The position numbers were made by a program, and so were the translations under genes. The notes beneath the pieces were generated by a model, which was given only the letters and a program-made list of their open reading frames with translations, made no database searches and was not told the origin of the DNA. Positions 9,086 through 20,100 of a stretch of DNA of 64,000 nucleotides are shown here, one piece after another (positions within the stretch are counted from its first letter, which is position 1; every line of letters begins with the position of its first letter). This stretch comes from Clostridiales bacterium (GTDB taxonomy: Bacteria; Bacillota; Clostridia; Lachnospirales; Lachnospiraceae). The DNA lies in NCBI GenBank assembly GCA_012839295.1, contig DUNO01000015.1, positions 61,394-125,393 of the forward strand, given 5' to 3'.

Positions 9086-9250
9086 GATAGTCCTCCTATA
9101 TTTTTTTATACTTGGGTGCTCTGTTTGATTGTAGCAAGCTTTCTCCGAAAAATCAATCAGATTCCTCAAGATAAGCTTGCCACACCCATAATTCAACAAG
9201 GAGCTTAAGGCCGCCGGCCTGTCCCCTTGTTGAGATTTTATTCCATCTTA

Positions 9251-10441
9251 TTATTTATCGTTAGCTGCCGCAACACCGGGAAGCTCCTTGCCCTCAAGGA
9301 ACTCTAAGGAAGCGCCGCCGCCTGTTGAAATATGTGTCATCTTATCGCCGAAGCCAAGGATATTAACAGCTGCCGCGGAATCACCGCCACCGATGATGGT
9401 AGTTGCATCAATCTCGGATAAAGCCTTAGCGATTGCAATGGTACCAGCAGCAAAGTTAGACATCTCGAATACACCCATAGGCCCATTCCAAACTACAGTC
9501 TTCGCGTCCTTGATTGCATCAGCATAGAGCTTACATGTCTCCTCGCCGATATCAAGTCCAAGATAGCCTTCCTCAATATCCTGTCCAACGGTCTTAAAAG
9601 GAGCATCGTTGTTAAATTCTGTAGCAACAACATTATCAACTGGAATTAACATCTTAACATTCTTTTCAGCCGCTTTATCAAGCATTTTCTTCGCATAGTC
9701 GATGTAATCCGGCTCTAATAAGGATTTACCGGTCTCCTTGCCCATAGCCTTTAAGAAGGTATAAGCCATACCGCCGCCGATGATTAAGGTATCTACCTTA
9801 TCTAAGAGGTTCTCAATTACGGAAATCTTGCTGGAAACCTTGGAACCGCCAAGGATTGCAACGAAGGGCCTCTTCGGATTATTAACCGCATTGCCAAGGA
9901 ATTCAATTTCCTTCTGCATTAAATAACCAACAACAGCTGTATCCACGAACTGGGTAACACCCACGTTGGAGCAGTGTGCCCTATGGGCAGTACCGAAGGC
10001 ATCATTTACAAATACGTCACAAAGGGAAGCTAATTCCTTGCTGAAGGCCTCGCCATTCTTTGTCTCCTCTGCCCTGTAACGGGTATTCTCAAGAAGAACC
10101 ACATCGCCATCCTTCATTGCAGCAACGGCTGCCTTTGCATTCTCGCCAACTACATTGTCGTCCTTAGCAAATTTAACTTCCTGTCCTAACAGCTCGGCTA
10201 ATCTTACTGCTACCGGGGCTAAGGATAATTCCGGCTTCGGCTCACCCTTGGGCTTGCCTAAATGGGAGCAAAGAATTACCTTTCCGCCATCATTAATTAA
10301 CTTCTTAATCGTAGGAAGCGCTGCTACCAGACGATTCTCATCCGTGATCTTTCCTTCCTGTAAGGGAACGTTAAAGTCACATCTGACCAGAACTCTTTTC
10401 CCTTTTACGTTAATATCATCCACTGATTTTTTATTTAACAT
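9251..10441 (-). CDS. pgk: Phosphoglycerate kinase
   Basis: Makes ATP from 1,3-bisphosphoglycerate. 396 residues. Motifs: [12 protein letters not shown] near the N-terminus, [20 protein letters not shown], and the nucleotide site NGPMGVFE...GGGDSAAA. I chose MLNKKSVDD (ATG 10441), the family's usual N-terminus, over upstream GTG/ATG codons (10462, 10453); none has a strong ribosome site, so this is the least certain start in the cluster. A terminator separates it from gap, so it probably has its own promoter in 10442-10555. Confidence 0.95.
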   Translation of the reverse strand: MLNKKSVDDINVKGKRVLVRCDFNVPLQEGKITDENRLVAALPTIKKLINDGGKVILCSHLGKPKGEPKPELSLAPVAVRLAELLGQEVKFAKDDNVVGENAKAAVAAMKDGDVVLLENTRYRAEETKNGEAFSKELASLCDVFVNDAFGTAHRAHCSNVGVTQFVDTAVVGYLMQKEIEFLGNAVNNPKRPFVAILGGSKVSSKISVIENLLDKVDTLIIGGGMAYTFLKAMGKETGKSLLEPDYIDYAKKMLDKAAEKNVKMLIPVDNVVATEFNNDAPFKTVGQDIEEGYLGLDIGEETCKLYADAIKDAKTVVWNGPMGVFEMSNFAAGTIAIAKALSEIDATTIIGGGDSAAAVNILGFGDKMTHISTGGGASLEFLEGKELPGVAAANDK

Positions 10442-10555
10442 ATCTACACCCATGCCTTTCACTTTTAGATGACCTATTCAAAAAGTGAATAGGCCTTAAT
10501 AAGTAGTTTGAAAGTGACTTTCTTTCAAAGTTTACATCCTTTCCTAATCAAGTAT

Positions 10556-10590
10556 AAAAGGGTCCGGTCCTGAAAGACCGGACCCATGAT
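10556..10590 (-). terminator. gap terminator
   Basis: Perfect 10-bp GC-rich stem (GGGTCCGGTC, 10560-10569, with GACCGGACCC, 10576-10585), followed on the minus strand by TTTTA. It separates gap from pgk. Confidence 0.85.
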
Positions 10591-10621
10591 GGATCATTAA
10601 AACACGAATACCAGATATCTA

Positions 10622-11629
10622 TTATGCTAATTCAGCAAAATACTTGATTGTCCTAACCATCTGGCTTGTGTAGGAATTCTCGTTATCATACCAGGAAACA
10701 ACCTTAACTAAAGTCTTGTCACCAAGATCGGTAACCTTAGTCTGGGTAGCATCAAATAAAGAACCCTGAGTGATACCAACGATATCAGAGGATACTAATT
10801 CTTCCTCTGTATAACCAAAGGATGCGCTCTCAGCTGCCTTCATTGCTGCGTTGATATCAGCCTTAGAAACCTTACCGTTAACAACAGCAACTAATTCAGT
10901 AAGGGAACCTGTAGGAACAGGAACTCTCTGTGCTGCGCCGTCTAATTTGCCGGATAACTCAGGAATAACAAGACCGATTGCTTTAGCTGCACCTGTGGAG
11001 TTAGGAACGATGTTGGCTGCAGCTGCACGTGCCCTTCTTAAATCTCCCTTTGGATGAGGGCCGTCTAATGTCATCTGATCACCTGTATAAGCGTGGATTG
11101 TTGTCATGAAGCCTTTTTCTACCGGTGCTAATTTATTTAATGTATCTGCCATAGGAGCCAGGCAGTTTGTTGTACAGGAAGCTGCAGAAATGATTGTATC
11201 AGATGCCTTTAAGGTATTCTCGTTAACGCTGAATACGATAGTAGGAAGATCATCGCCAGCCGGAGCAGAGATAACTACCTTCTTAGCGCCTGCATCGATA
11301 TGAGCCTGTGCTTTAGCCTTGGATGTAAAGAAGCCTGTACACTCAAGAACTACATCAACGCCTAACTCGCCCCAAGGTAAGTCAGCAGGATTCTTCTGAG
11401 CGTAGATCTGGATTTCCTTACCGTCAACTACGATTGATTTTTCCTTTGCTTCAACTGTGTGACCAACATATCTACCCTGTGCTGTGTCATATTTCAATAA
11501 ATGTGCTAACATTTTTGCGTCTGTTAAGTCGTTGATAGCAACAACTTCGTAACCTTCTGCGCCGAACATCTGTCTGAATGCAAGACGGCCAATACGTCCA
11601 AAACCATTAATTGCTACTTTTACTGCCAT
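10622..11629 (-). CDS. gap: Glyceraldehyde-3-phosphate dehydrogenase, type I
   Basis: NAD-dependent oxidative phosphorylation of glyceraldehyde 3-phosphate. 335 residues. The Rossmann motif [14 protein letters not shown] opens the protein; the catalytic Cys sits in SAASCTTNC; the catalytic His is in [17 protein letters not shown] and [12 protein letters not shown] close the family set. AGGAGG-type ribosome site upstream of ATG 11629. It is first in the glycolysis run and has an unusual upstream array of four palindromes (11662-11757), which may control it. Confidence 0.97.
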   Translation of the reverse strand: MAVKVAINGFGRIGRLAFRQMFGAEGYEVVAINDLTDAKMLAHLLKYDTAQGRYVGHTVEAKEKSIVVDGKEIQIYAQKNPADLPWGELGVDVVLECTGFFTSKAKAQAHIDAGAKKVVISAPAGDDLPTIVFSVNENTLKASDTIISAASCTTNCLAPMADTLNKLAPVEKGFMTTIHAYTGDQMTLDGPHPKGDLRRARAAAANIVPNSTGAAKAIGLVIPELSGKLDGAAQRVPVPTGSLTELVAVVNGKVSKADINAAMKAAESASFGYTEEELVSSDIVGITQGSLFDATQTKVTDLGDKTLVKVVSWYDNENSYTSQMVRTIKYFAELA

Positions 11630-11661
11630 GATTAATTCCTCCTAAATGTTTAAATTTATTA

Positions 11662-11757
11662 ATCACCACCATATGGTAGTGATTTTTTACTATCATATGG
11701 TAGTAAATGATTCACCATCATGAGATAGTAAATGATTTACTGTCATAAGACAGTAAT
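11662..11757. repeat. Four tandem palindromes upstream of gap
   Basis: Four imperfect palindromes of ~22 bp, centred near 11672, 11696, 11721 and 11746 (about 24.5 bp apart), with core TTACTATCATATGGTAGTAA in the second. They end 33 bp before the gap start codon. A possible minus-strand promoter (TTGTCA, 15 bp, TATGAT) lies just beyond the outermost copy, so they could be operators or hairpins in the leader RNA. The remainder up to 12017 holds only a weak hairpin. Confidence 0.7.
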
Positions 11758-11896
11758 TAATCATATTGTGCCAGATACATTGACAAAAAAATCTCAATGC
11801 AAATTTATTTTACCTAATTATAAACAAAATATCAAGGCTTTCTTTTTCCAATTCAGCAATATGATGAATTTGTTGGTTATTTAAATTAAAAGCTTT

Positions 11897-11948
11897 GGTT
11901 TTTTGTGCAAAACAGGGAACCAAAACCACGGGAGCCTCAGGCTGCCTG
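11897..11948 (-). terminator. Possible spo0A terminator
   Basis: AAAACAGG pairs with CCTGTTTT across a loop that has its own small stem (GCCTGAGGC), with an interrupted T run on the minus strand. It lies 70 bp beyond the spo0A stop. Confidence 0.4.
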
Positions 11949-12017
11949 TTTTAATTCCCTGCTCATATACTACAATATACATCAGCGCTTTTGCCGGGCT
12001 TGACAAAACTTTAACAT

Positions 12018-12818
12018 CTACGCCCTCAGCTTATATTCCAAACGGATCTTATCCGCAATTAATGCCACGAATTCTGAATTAGTGGGCTTTCCCTTTCCGT
12101 TGCTGACGGTGTAACCAAATAACTCATCAATTGTGTCCATCTTACCCCTGCTCCAGGCAACCTCGATTGCATGGCGGATCGCCCTTTCTACCCTGCTGGG
12201 TGTTGTTTTATGGCGCTTTGCGATGGAAGGATAAAGGAGCTTTGTAATGGAATTTAGCATCTCCGCATCATTAACGGACATCATAATTGCATCACGTAAG
12301 TACTGGTAACCTTTGATATGTGCCGGAACTCCTATTTCGTGGATGATATTTGTAACATCCGATTCCAGGTTTCTTTCCATATAAGTACTTTTGTTCTCAT
12401 AGGCACTGACCCTGTGGTTATCTATTAGTTTCGTATGGCTGTCTCCTTTGATTTGTTTAATCCTGGATAAAATCATGTTATTATCGAAGGGCTTCATGAT
12501 ATAATAATTTGCTCCCAGCTCAAAGGCATTCTCTGTTACCCCTTCTTGTCCTATGGCTGTGATAACAATAAAGGAAGGATTCTTCTTGATCTCAGTGTCT
12601 TTTCTGATTTTCTCCATGACACCAAGCCCATCCAGCTTCGGCATAATCAGATCCAACAGAACAACATCCGGCTTCTTCTCCTTAATCATATCCAATGCAT
12701 CAATTCCATTTTCTGATTTGCCCACTACTTCAATATCGGCATCTTCCTTGAGGATATCTTCCAACAGATTTACCATCCTCTCGTTGTCATCAACAATAGC
12801 TACATTAATTTTACTCAT
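12018..12818 (-). CDS. spo0A: Sporulation master regulator Spo0A
   Basis: 266-residue response regulator that starts sporulation. Receiver domain (1-125) with Asp10/Asp11 in VDDNE, phosphoacceptor Asp56 in [10 protein letters not shown] and Lys in YYIMKPF. The C-terminal DNA-binding domain (about 150-266) has the Spo0A-specific [39 protein letters not shown] and [20 protein letters not shown] lies upstream of the ATG. spoIVB is the upstream neighbour, the classical arrangement. It has a near-consensus promoter at 13044-13072 and a 225-nt leader containing a small open frame. Confidence 0.98.
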   Translation of the reverse strand: MSKINVAIVDDNERMVNLLEDILKEDADIEVVGKSENGIDALDMIKEKKPDVVLLDLIMPKLDGLGVMEKIRKDTEIKKNPSFIVITAIGQEGVTENAFELGANYYIMKPFDNNMILSRIKQIKGDSHTKLIDNHRVSAYENKSTYMERNLESDVTNIIHEIGVPAHIKGYQYLRDAIMMSVNDAEMLNSITKLLYPSIAKRHKTTPSRVERAIRHAIEVAWSRGKMDTIDELFGYTVSNGKGKPTNSEFVALIADKIRLEYKLRA

Positions 12819-12845
12819 TTACTTTCCAACCTCCATACAATTTTT

Positions 12846-12926
12846 TTATTCTCTCCTTGATCTGTTCCCATGTTCCCTTAGCAGTATGCGCATCCCCTTA
12901 TTATGCACCCCTGGCTGGAACCTCAT
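12846..12926 (-). CDS. Possible 26-residue upstream open frame in the spo0A leader
   Basis: ATG at 12926 preceded by AAAAAAGGAACG, 26 codons beginning MRFQPGVHNKGM and ending SRRE, TAA at 12846-12848, 27 bp before spo0A. It is very basic. The start codon lies in a GGAAC/GTTCC hairpin. It could be a translated leader peptide or chance; no family is recognised. Confidence 0.25.
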   Translation of the reverse strand: MRFQPGVHNKGMRILLREHGNRSRRE

Positions 12927-13043
12927 CGTTCCTTTTTTCTCAATATGGTATATTTCATTGATGTCTTTAAGGTTGTCTGTATTTCGCTTCTCTTTTCGTG
13001 AATCTTAGCGTAGCTTTTTGGCTTTCATGTTGTTCATGAATCT

Positions 13044-13072
13044 ATTATACAACTTGACTAATTATGAGTCAA
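13044..13072 (-). promoter_or_regulatory. spo0A vegetative promoter
   Basis: On the minus strand TTGACT, 17-bp spacer, TATAAT. The -35 region forms part of an inverted repeat TTGACTAATTATGAGTCAA (13054-13072). It predicts a leader of roughly 220 nt. Confidence 0.75.
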
Positions 13073-13294
13073 TATTTATCAATTTGGCAAAATAGCTAAA
13101 AAATCGATATTTTTCTACGACAAACCTTATTGATATTTTACATAAAAAGTCAGCATACAACATGAATCCCTATAATATTACACATAATTCTTATCTTTTA
13201 GCAGATATTTTAACCAAACATCATCTGTAAATTTTTACCACAATGGAATTATATCTATAAATAAGGCTTTTATCAAACCTTTCTTGTCGCACCA

Positions 13295-13301
13295 TTCGAC
13301 A
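13295..13301 (-). promoter_or_regulatory. Candidate 0A box upstream of spo0A
   Basis: Minus-strand TGTCGAA matches the Spo0A box core exactly. Related sequences TTGTCGC (13284-13290) and TTTGTCGA (13420-13427) lie nearby. The 13073-13452 gap otherwise holds AT-rich DNA only. Spo0A autoregulation is known in other species; here it is inferred. Confidence 0.45.
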
Positions 13302-13452
13302 GCGGAACAAGGCTATAATTCAAGGAAAATGCGTTTACCACAAGATTTTGTGTAATTGTAAATTTTATACAGTTTATTTGCTGTTGTATTTTTTTGAAGC
13401 CCTTTTTTCTATGACGCAATTTGTCGATTTTTTATTATAACAAAAGAATTCC

Positions 13453-14733
13453 TTATTCTAAATTATTTACCATGTTCTCGATGAAAGTACCGTAACCTTT
13501 CGTTGAATCCTGTATAAATACGTGCGTAACAGCACCAATTATCTTGTTATTTTGGATAATCGGGCTCCCACTCATCCCCTGGACAATTCCACCTGTCTGA
13601 TTTAGTAATCTTTCATCGGTAATTCTCAGAACAATGCCTTTACTATGGTTTGCATTGCTGATATCTATATTTTCAATCTCGATGTCGTAGTCGTTGGTAG
13701 CATCCCCGATGGTACATCGGATCGTTGCCCTTCCCTTCCTGACCTCCTGTTTTAGGCCGATTTCCAGAGGACCTTCTCCCGTCTCCTCATACTCCCCGTT
13801 GATTGTCCCAAATATTCCCTGAAAAGTATTTTCCGTGATTTTCCCAATACGGTAACGGTCACTCTGCCTGATCATGCCGATTAATTCTCCCGGCTCCCCT
13901 TCTTTCCCCTTGATAATCGACATTATCTCGGCCGTATAAATGGAACCGTCTCTTACATCCATCAGTAAGCCGGTGTCAATGTCCGTGATTCCGTGCCCCA
14001 ATGCCCCGAATTGCCCGTCACCGGAAACAAAGGTCAAGGTTCCGATACCCTGGGTGTTGTCACGGATCCATGCCCCGATCTTATATTCCCCGCTGGGGGT
14101 TTTGACCGGCGTGACGCTCACCGTGATCTCCTCTTTATTTCTTCTTACCTTCAGGGTAATGTCCGTGCCTCCGCTTTTTTGTATTTCATCAATCATTTCA
14201 CTTTTTTTATTTAACTTAACACCATTGATGGACAGGATATAATCCCCTGACTTTAATTTATTGCTGATCGGTTCATAATTCAGCCCATCCTTACCTGTAA
14301 TGCGGCCGCTTCCCAGTACCAGTATTCCGTCCGTTTCCACGTAAATACCGATGGGTGTGCCACAGGGAATTAACTCCCTGGTTTCAATTACGTCCAGGGA
14401 GATATTCTTAAAATTGAACAAGCCGAAAAGCTTCAGGCTGATATTGTACTTACCGGTGCTGGAGGATTCCAAGGTAAAGGGCTCATTCAAATCTATATTG
14501 ATCTGGTTTGACGGCACCTTAAGGTTATTGACACTGATAACTCCAATGTTATCCGTCTCAATCATCCCTTCCATCGGCATATTAAAATCAAAGCTTTCCT
14601 TTTTATCCACCACAAGCTTTATTTCGTTCGGTATCTTTTTTTCTATATTATAAAAGAAATAAAATATAAGCAGCAATAACAACACACCAAGTAACCCGAC
14701 ACTGCATCTTCTGACTATTTTCTTATTCCTCAT
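13453..14733 (-). CDS. spoIVB: SpoIVB serine peptidase
   Basis: Signals from forespore to mother cell by cleaving SpoIVFA, activating pro-sigma-K processing. 426 residues. One N-terminal membrane anchor (GVLLLLLIFYFFYNI), a PDZ domain around residues 130-215 (PCGTPIGIYVETDGILVLG...LKSGDYILSINGVKL), then the S55 peptidase domain with catalytic His in GALGHGITD and Ser in VQGMSGSPIIQ. Length is typical. It sits between recN and spo0A as in other spore formers. Strand and order suggest independent transcription in the forespore; I see no clear sigma-G site. Confidence 0.95.
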   Translation of the reverse strand: MRNKKIVRRCSVGLLGVLLLLLIFYFFYNIEKKIPNEIKLVVDKKESFDFNMPMEGMIETDNIGVISVNNLKVPSNQINIDLNEPFTLESSSTGKYNISLKLFGLFNFKNISLDVIETRELIPCGTPIGIYVETDGILVLGSGRITGKDGLNYEPISNKLKSGDYILSINGVKLNKKSEMIDEIQKSGGTDITLKVRRNKEEITVSVTPVKTPSGEYKIGAWIRDNTQGIGTLTFVSGDGQFGALGHGITDIDTGLLMDVRDGSIYTAEIMSIIKGKEGEPGELIGMIRQSDRYRIGKITENTFQGIFGTINGEYEETGEGPLEIGLKQEVRKGRATIRCTIGDATNDYDIEIENIDISNANHSKGIVLRITDERLLNQTGGIVQGMSGSPIIQNNKIIGAVTHVFIQDSTKGYGTFIENMVNNLE

Positions 14734-14810
14734 CCTTTCACCTCATGCCACATAGAATAAGAGCTTATACAAGAGGAACCTAAAAAGCAGATTCGCCTTA
14801 TTATAAACAA

Positions 14811-14840
14811 AAGGATATACAACACGATTGTATATCCACA
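14811..14840 (-). terminator. recN terminator with an extra half-site
   Basis: GGATATACAA (14813-14822) and TTGTATATCC (14828-14837) form a perfect 10-bp stem followed on the minus strand by TTTT. A third copy of TTGTATATCC lies at 14847-14856, so alternative pairing is possible. Confidence 0.65.
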
Positions 14841-14886
14841 ATAGTATTGTATATCCTTGCAGTTAGTATGCGTTATTTTTTAATAT

Positions 14887-16572
14887 TTAAAGCTTATATT
14901 TTTTGGAATTATATGCCAACTCCTTCATTTCCTTTGCGTTTTCCCTCACGCGTTCTGTTATCTGGGCACCTCCCAGGATCCTGGACAGCTCATCTATCAT
15001 CTCCTCTTCCTTCAATTCCCGGATCAGCGTCTGGGTTGAAATGCCATCCGTTTGTTTTTCAATCACATAATGGGCATCGGCCATAGCCGCTATCTGGGCG
15101 AGATGGGTGATGCAGATAATCTGGTGGTTGCCCGCAATGCTCGATAATTGCTCTGATACCTTCTGTGCTGTCCTGCCGCTGATCCCCACGTCAATCTCAT
15201 CAAAGATCAGTGTCTCTATCTCATCCTTATCAGCCAGCACAGATTTAATTCCCAGCATAATCCTGGACAGCTCTCCGCCGGAGGCAACCCTTGACAGCGG
15301 CTTCATTCCTTCGCCGGGATTAGTAGATATGATAAATTCCGCATCGTCGAAGCCGCCGGCGGTATAATGCTGCAGCCTTTCAAAGGTCATCTCAAATTGT
15401 ACATCCAGGAAGTTCAGGGCGACAAGGGCTTCCTTTATCCTTCCTGTCAGCTCCTTTGCTTTGCTTTTGCGGATGTCGGACAGGCGCTGTGACAATGCGT
15501 CTAACCGGGCTTCCGCTTCTGAAAGCTTTTTCGCAAGCTTTTCCACATATAAGTCGTAATCACGGTATTTCTCAAGCTTTTCCTCACATTCCCTGCAGTG
15601 GCTGGTTATCTGGTCGATGGAATTGCCGTATTTTGATTTAAGATGGTTGATCAGGTCAAGCCTTTTTGTAACCTCCTCCAGCTCCTCCTCCGGATTCTCC
15701 ACCCCCGCCATATACTGGGACAAATCCCTGTTCAGGTCGTTCATCAGGCCATCAATCTCTGAAAGCTGGTTTAAAAATCCGCTTATGGTGCCGTCGAATT
15801 CAGATAGCTTCTGCAGCTGGCGCAGAGCCCTGCCTATTGCATCCCCGGCCGCAGAAGGGTCGTATCCCGTATACCGGTAAACGCTCTGTAAGCCCTCTGA
15901 TATCGCATTCGCATTCGACAGCTTTTTATACTTAACAGATAATTCTTCATCCTCACCAGGGATCAGGGCCGCATTTTTAATCTCAGTTACCTCATATTCT
16001 AAAAAGGATATCTCCCTCAGCCTCTTATCCTCGTCCATGCCGGCCTGCAAGGACTCCTGCTTTAATTTGCTGTATTCTTTGTAGCCCTGTTCTAAATCAG
16101 CCTTTAGCTCACCAAGCTCATCCCTTGCGAAACGGTCAACGATCTCTAAATGCTTTGATTTATTCAGAAGGGACTGGTGCTCATGCTGCCCGTGTATGTC
16201 GATTAATAAGCCTGCAACCGCCGACAGGGCCGAAGCAGTGACATTCTCTCCGTTGATCTTGCACACGCTTCTCCCGGACATGATCTTTCTTGATATGATA
16301 ATCTGGTCCCCTTCAACCGGGATGTCCAGCTCCCTCATGGCCTTAAGCACTGCTTCTGCTTTTGTCTCAAATATCAGCTCAACCAAGGCATAATCCGCTC
16401 CGCTGCGGACAATGTCCTTGCCCATCTTGGCTCCAAGGGCAGCATTGACTGAGCCGATAATAATGGACTTACCGGCGCCAGTTTCACCGGTCATGATATT
16501 CAGATGGTTCTTAAAGTCTACTTCTACTTCATTAATAATGGCAAAATTTTTAACATGCAGGCTGATTAACAA
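14887..16572 (-). CDS. recN: DNA repair protein RecN
   Basis: SMC-like ATPase for double-strand-break repair. 561 residues. N-terminal Walker A GETGAGKSIIIGSV (about 29-42), a long central coiled coil, the C-terminal signature ASGGELSRIMLGIK, and Walker B LIFDEIDVGISG. MLISLHVKNFAIINEVEVDF is the usual N-terminus, so the ATG at 16572 is taken. It is followed by spoIVB and spo0A, a common clostridial order. The 528-bp gap upstream (16573-17100) contains only the Big2-gene terminator and a degenerate repeat. Confidence 0.96.
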   Translation of the reverse strand: MLISLHVKNFAIINEVEVDFKNHLNIMTGETGAGKSIIIGSVNAALGAKMGKDIVRSGADYALVELIFETKAEAVLKAMRELDIPVEGDQIIISRKIMSGRSVCKINGENVTASALSAVAGLLIDIHGQHEHQSLLNKSKHLEIVDRFARDELGELKADLEQGYKEYSKLKQESLQAGMDEDKRLREISFLEYEVTEIKNAALIPGEDEELSVKYKKLSNANAISEGLQSVYRYTGYDPSAAGDAIGRALRQLQKLSEFDGTISGFLNQLSEIDGLMNDLNRDLSQYMAGVENPEEELEEVTKRLDLINHLKSKYGNSIDQITSHCRECEEKLEKYRDYDLYVEKLAKKLSEAEARLDALSQRLSDIRKSKAKELTGRIKEALVALNFLDVQFEMTFERLQHYTAGGFDDAEFIISTNPGEGMKPLSRVASGGELSRIMLGIKSVLADKDEIETLIFDEIDVGISGRTAQKVSEQLSSIAGNHQIICITHLAQIAAMADAHYVIEKQTDGISTQTLIRELKEEEMIDELSRILGGAQITERVRENAKEMKELAYNSKKYKL

Positions 16573-16824
16573 ATATTATCCCTCATTTCCGTGAAGTAAT
16601 TCTGATTCTTTCGTAAGGCGGCTGATAATTGCTTTCTTCTGAAGAGCTGATGCTATGTATCAGTTCCAATAAGAAACATATGTTCTGAATCTATTGTATC
16701 ATAGGGAAATATGATAATCAATGGGAACTTACAATCCTTGTCATTTTTGACGAAATATTAGGCCGTTCTTTGGCATTTTGACCAGAATATGATTTTAGAG
16801 TCAGATGGGAGAGGTTTCGTATAA

Positions 16825-16864
16825 AACAAAAACACGGCTGGATTCCAGAGAAGAAATCCAGCCG
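16825..16864 (-). terminator. Terminator of the Big2 protein gene
   Basis: Perfect 10-bp stem CGGCTGGATT (16835-16844) with AATCCAGCCG (16855-16864), followed on the minus strand by TGTTTTTGTTTT. Confidence 0.75.
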
Positions 16865-16960
16865 CATCTTTATTTTTATTTACAAGGAGGAAACCCTAGT
16901 AACTGTTTTTTGCGCCTGCCAGAAATTAATTTACGGCAGACTTCCGATAACCGGGATAAA

Positions 16961-17100
16961 TCAATATTTATTCCTTGAAATCAGCATTTATTTGTAAGAT
17001 TAGTACTTATTTGTAAATCCAATATTTATTTATAAGACCGATATTTGTCTATATACCCCGTATCTATTCATAAGACCAATATCGTTAATTCATGATTTAT
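16961..17100. repeat. Degenerate ~20-bp tandem repeat
   Basis: Six to seven units of about 20 bp sharing ATATTTATTTATAAGACC-like sequence (best copies at 17021, 16981 and 16961). It lies directly after the Big2 protein stop codon in its 3' untranslated region. No open frame; function unknown. Confidence 0.55.
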
Positions 17101-20100
17101 CTAGGATTTTTTACCTATTGGCGTAACCGTTAGTTTACATGTCAGCCTCCGGCCATTGACGGTTGCTGTAATTGTAGCTGTGCCTACTGCCCTGGAGCTG
17201 ACCTGGCCATTGGTAATTACTGCAACCTGCGGCTTATCTATGCTCCATTTTACGGGGGCTGTTGCGCCCTCCACTTCCAGCGGATAAGGATAGGTGGTAT
17301 ATTGTTCCAGGGTCAGGGAGGTCATGTTCAATCCGATTACTGTAACTTCGACTGTAGCAGTCTTGCCTGAATCCGTCATTACCGTAATATAGGCCTTTCC
17401 TGTTGAACGCGCCGTAATTCTGCCCGTAGTCCTGTTCACGGTTGCCACAGCCGGGTTATCGGTGCTCCAGGTGAAGCCGTCCGTTGAAGTGGCTGGGATT
17501 AAAACCACCCGGACAATTTTTTCTTCTCCCGGTACCATGGTTAAGGATTTATCCTGCAGGGTAATTCCCGTAGAAGGTACCCTTTCATATACAACTACCT
17601 GGCAAATTACTTTCTTTCCGCTATTATCCAATGCCTGTGCGGTGATTGTCGCACTTCCGGCCTTCAGCCCGGTTACCGTGCCGTTGTCATCAACAATGGC
17701 CACACTGGTATCACTTGAGGTCCAGCCGGCTGTTTTAAAGGTTGCATTACTTGGCCTGATGGTAGCCTTCAGCTTCTTCGTATCGCCAACATACATGGAG
17801 AGGTAATTACTGCTTATGGTAATGCTTTCTACCGCATTGACAACACGGACTTCACAGGTGGCCTCCACCTCACTGCCGTCCAAAGCCATGGCCGTAATGG
17901 TAGTATAACCATTCTTAATACCTGTTACTTTACCCTTTTGGGTTACTGTTGCAACTGCCTCGTTGCTGGAGGTCCATAATACGTTTTGGTTTGTGGCTGT
18001 CTCGGTAGTTACCGTTGCTGTTAGCTGGAAGGACTTACCGACGCCCAGGTAATAGGTTTCATGGTCTAATTTGATGGTTGTTACCGATTCCCTTACCGTA
18101 ACTACACAGGTCGCAACATATCCGCCTTCCACTGTAGTACAGGTAATGATGGCTACTCCTCCCTGCAAGCCGGCTACCTCACCAGTCTTTGATACCGTTG
18201 CGATCTTCTCATTGGAGCTTTTCCAGGTTACATTCAGGTTCGTTGCGGAGCTTGGTGAAACGGATGCCTCCAGCATGAATTTTGTTCCGATATAGATCGT
18301 CTTTTCGGAAAAATTAAGGATTAAGCCTGATGCAGGCTGGGTTACCGTTACATTACAGTAGGCTGTTCCTCCTACCTCCGTTTTGGCCACGATGATCGCT
18401 GAACCGGCACCCTTACCGGTGATCTTACCGCTGTCATCAACCGTTGCCACTTTAGTATCACTGGATTCCCATGCTAAATTTGTATCCGTACTGTCCGTTG
18501 GGGTAAAGGTTGTTTTAATTTCATAGGATTCACCGACCTTTAACTTCAAGGTGGATACATCAAACTTAACCGAGCTGGCTACCCTTCTGACGTTAATGGT
18601 ACAGTAAACCGACTGTCCTCCGTCAAGCGCCTTAAGGATGATTACCGCAGTTCCTACACCCTTCGCAGTTACCAGTCCTGTGCCGTCAACAGCTGCAACA
18701 GAGGTATTGGTGGAGGTCCAGGTTACCGTATTGATGCTTGCATCAACCGGCAATAGCTTATAAGTCAGCCTTGCTGTCTGGCCGACATACATCGTCTTTG
18801 TTGTTTCGTCCAGGGTCACGGTTGCTACGGGAACCTGGACGTTAAAATTACAGATTGCCGTTACCGCCGGATTATCCACGGAGGTTGCTATAATAGATAC
18901 ATTGCCTGGCGCTACAAAGGTTACCATACCGGTCTTCTTATCAACGGTTGCTACCTTCGTATTCGCAGATGTCCATTCTATTTCTTTGTTCGCAGCATTG
19001 TCAGGGGTAACGGTGGCACGAAGCTGGAACTTCTTGGTTGCGAGGCTTACAGTCGCCTCTTTTTCCGATAATTCAATCTTTGTTACCGGCTGCCGTACAG
19101 TAACATGGCAATAGCCTACCACTACGTTGTCCTTATCAATTGCTGAAATTACCGCCGTTCCGCCGCTTACACCCTGTATCGTAACCGATAAATCCCTTGC
19201 GGACATTATTTTTACTATTTTTTCATTCGAGGATTTCCATTGAAGTACAGCCTTCTTATCTTCCGGGGTGACCGTTGCCAGCAGATCCTTGTTTTCACCG
19301 ATTGCCAGCAGTAAGGTCTCCGGATCTACCGTTATTTTATCTGCTGATTTCTTTACATATATCTTACAGGTTGCCGTCTTGACGACACCATCAATCGTTT
19401 TTTGCGCTGTAATAACAACTTCTCCCACTCCTTTAGCAGTAACTAATCCGTCTTCGACTGATGCAATTTTATCATTTCCAGAAGTCCAGGTAACTCCTGA
19501 ATTGTCCTCCAAGCCTTCCGTAGTAATTGCGTCAAGCTTCAAAGTTCCACCCACATAAAGGTTTACCGAGTTAGCACTTAATGCAATTCCATCAATTACT
19601 GTGACAGTAATCGTCTTGCTATATTGGGCATCGTCCTCCTGCTTATCGTCGAATAAGTTGGAACCTGTATTATATGGCAGGGTAATGCTGACGGTTCCTT
19701 TCTTCTTCGCCTTAATAACGTAGGTCTTTGTATCAAGGGTAGCAATATTCATATCATTGCTATAGGTCGGATTCCCAAATACCTTGGTATCCGGAAGATT
19801 GGAATTCTCCAGGAGATTATAGGTATCTCCTACATTCATCACAATATTCTCACTGTACAGGTTAATCGGAACCACAATCTTCATGTATGCATATGGCGCA
19901 TTGGCCTGCTCAGAATAATTCTTGCCCGCAAAGGCAAAGACCTCATAGGTTCCTGCCTTGACATGATAAAAGCTCACCGTTCCATCCAGCTCACTGACAC
20001 GATATTCCATCTTGCTGGTCTTTCCGGTGTCTCCTTCACTGATTATCTTCCCGGTGCTGAAATCCTTAACCACCCACTTTAATTTATTTGCCGGACTTCC

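Noticed and set aside
12553..13008. 151-codon plus-strand frame across spo0A
   Set aside because: Antisense shadow of the spo0A receiver domain; low-complexity Ser/Ile/Phe content.
16961..17100. Possible CRISPR-like repeat array
   Set aside because: Units are directly adjacent ~20-bp degenerate copies with no unique spacers and no cas genes, so it is a tandem repeat.
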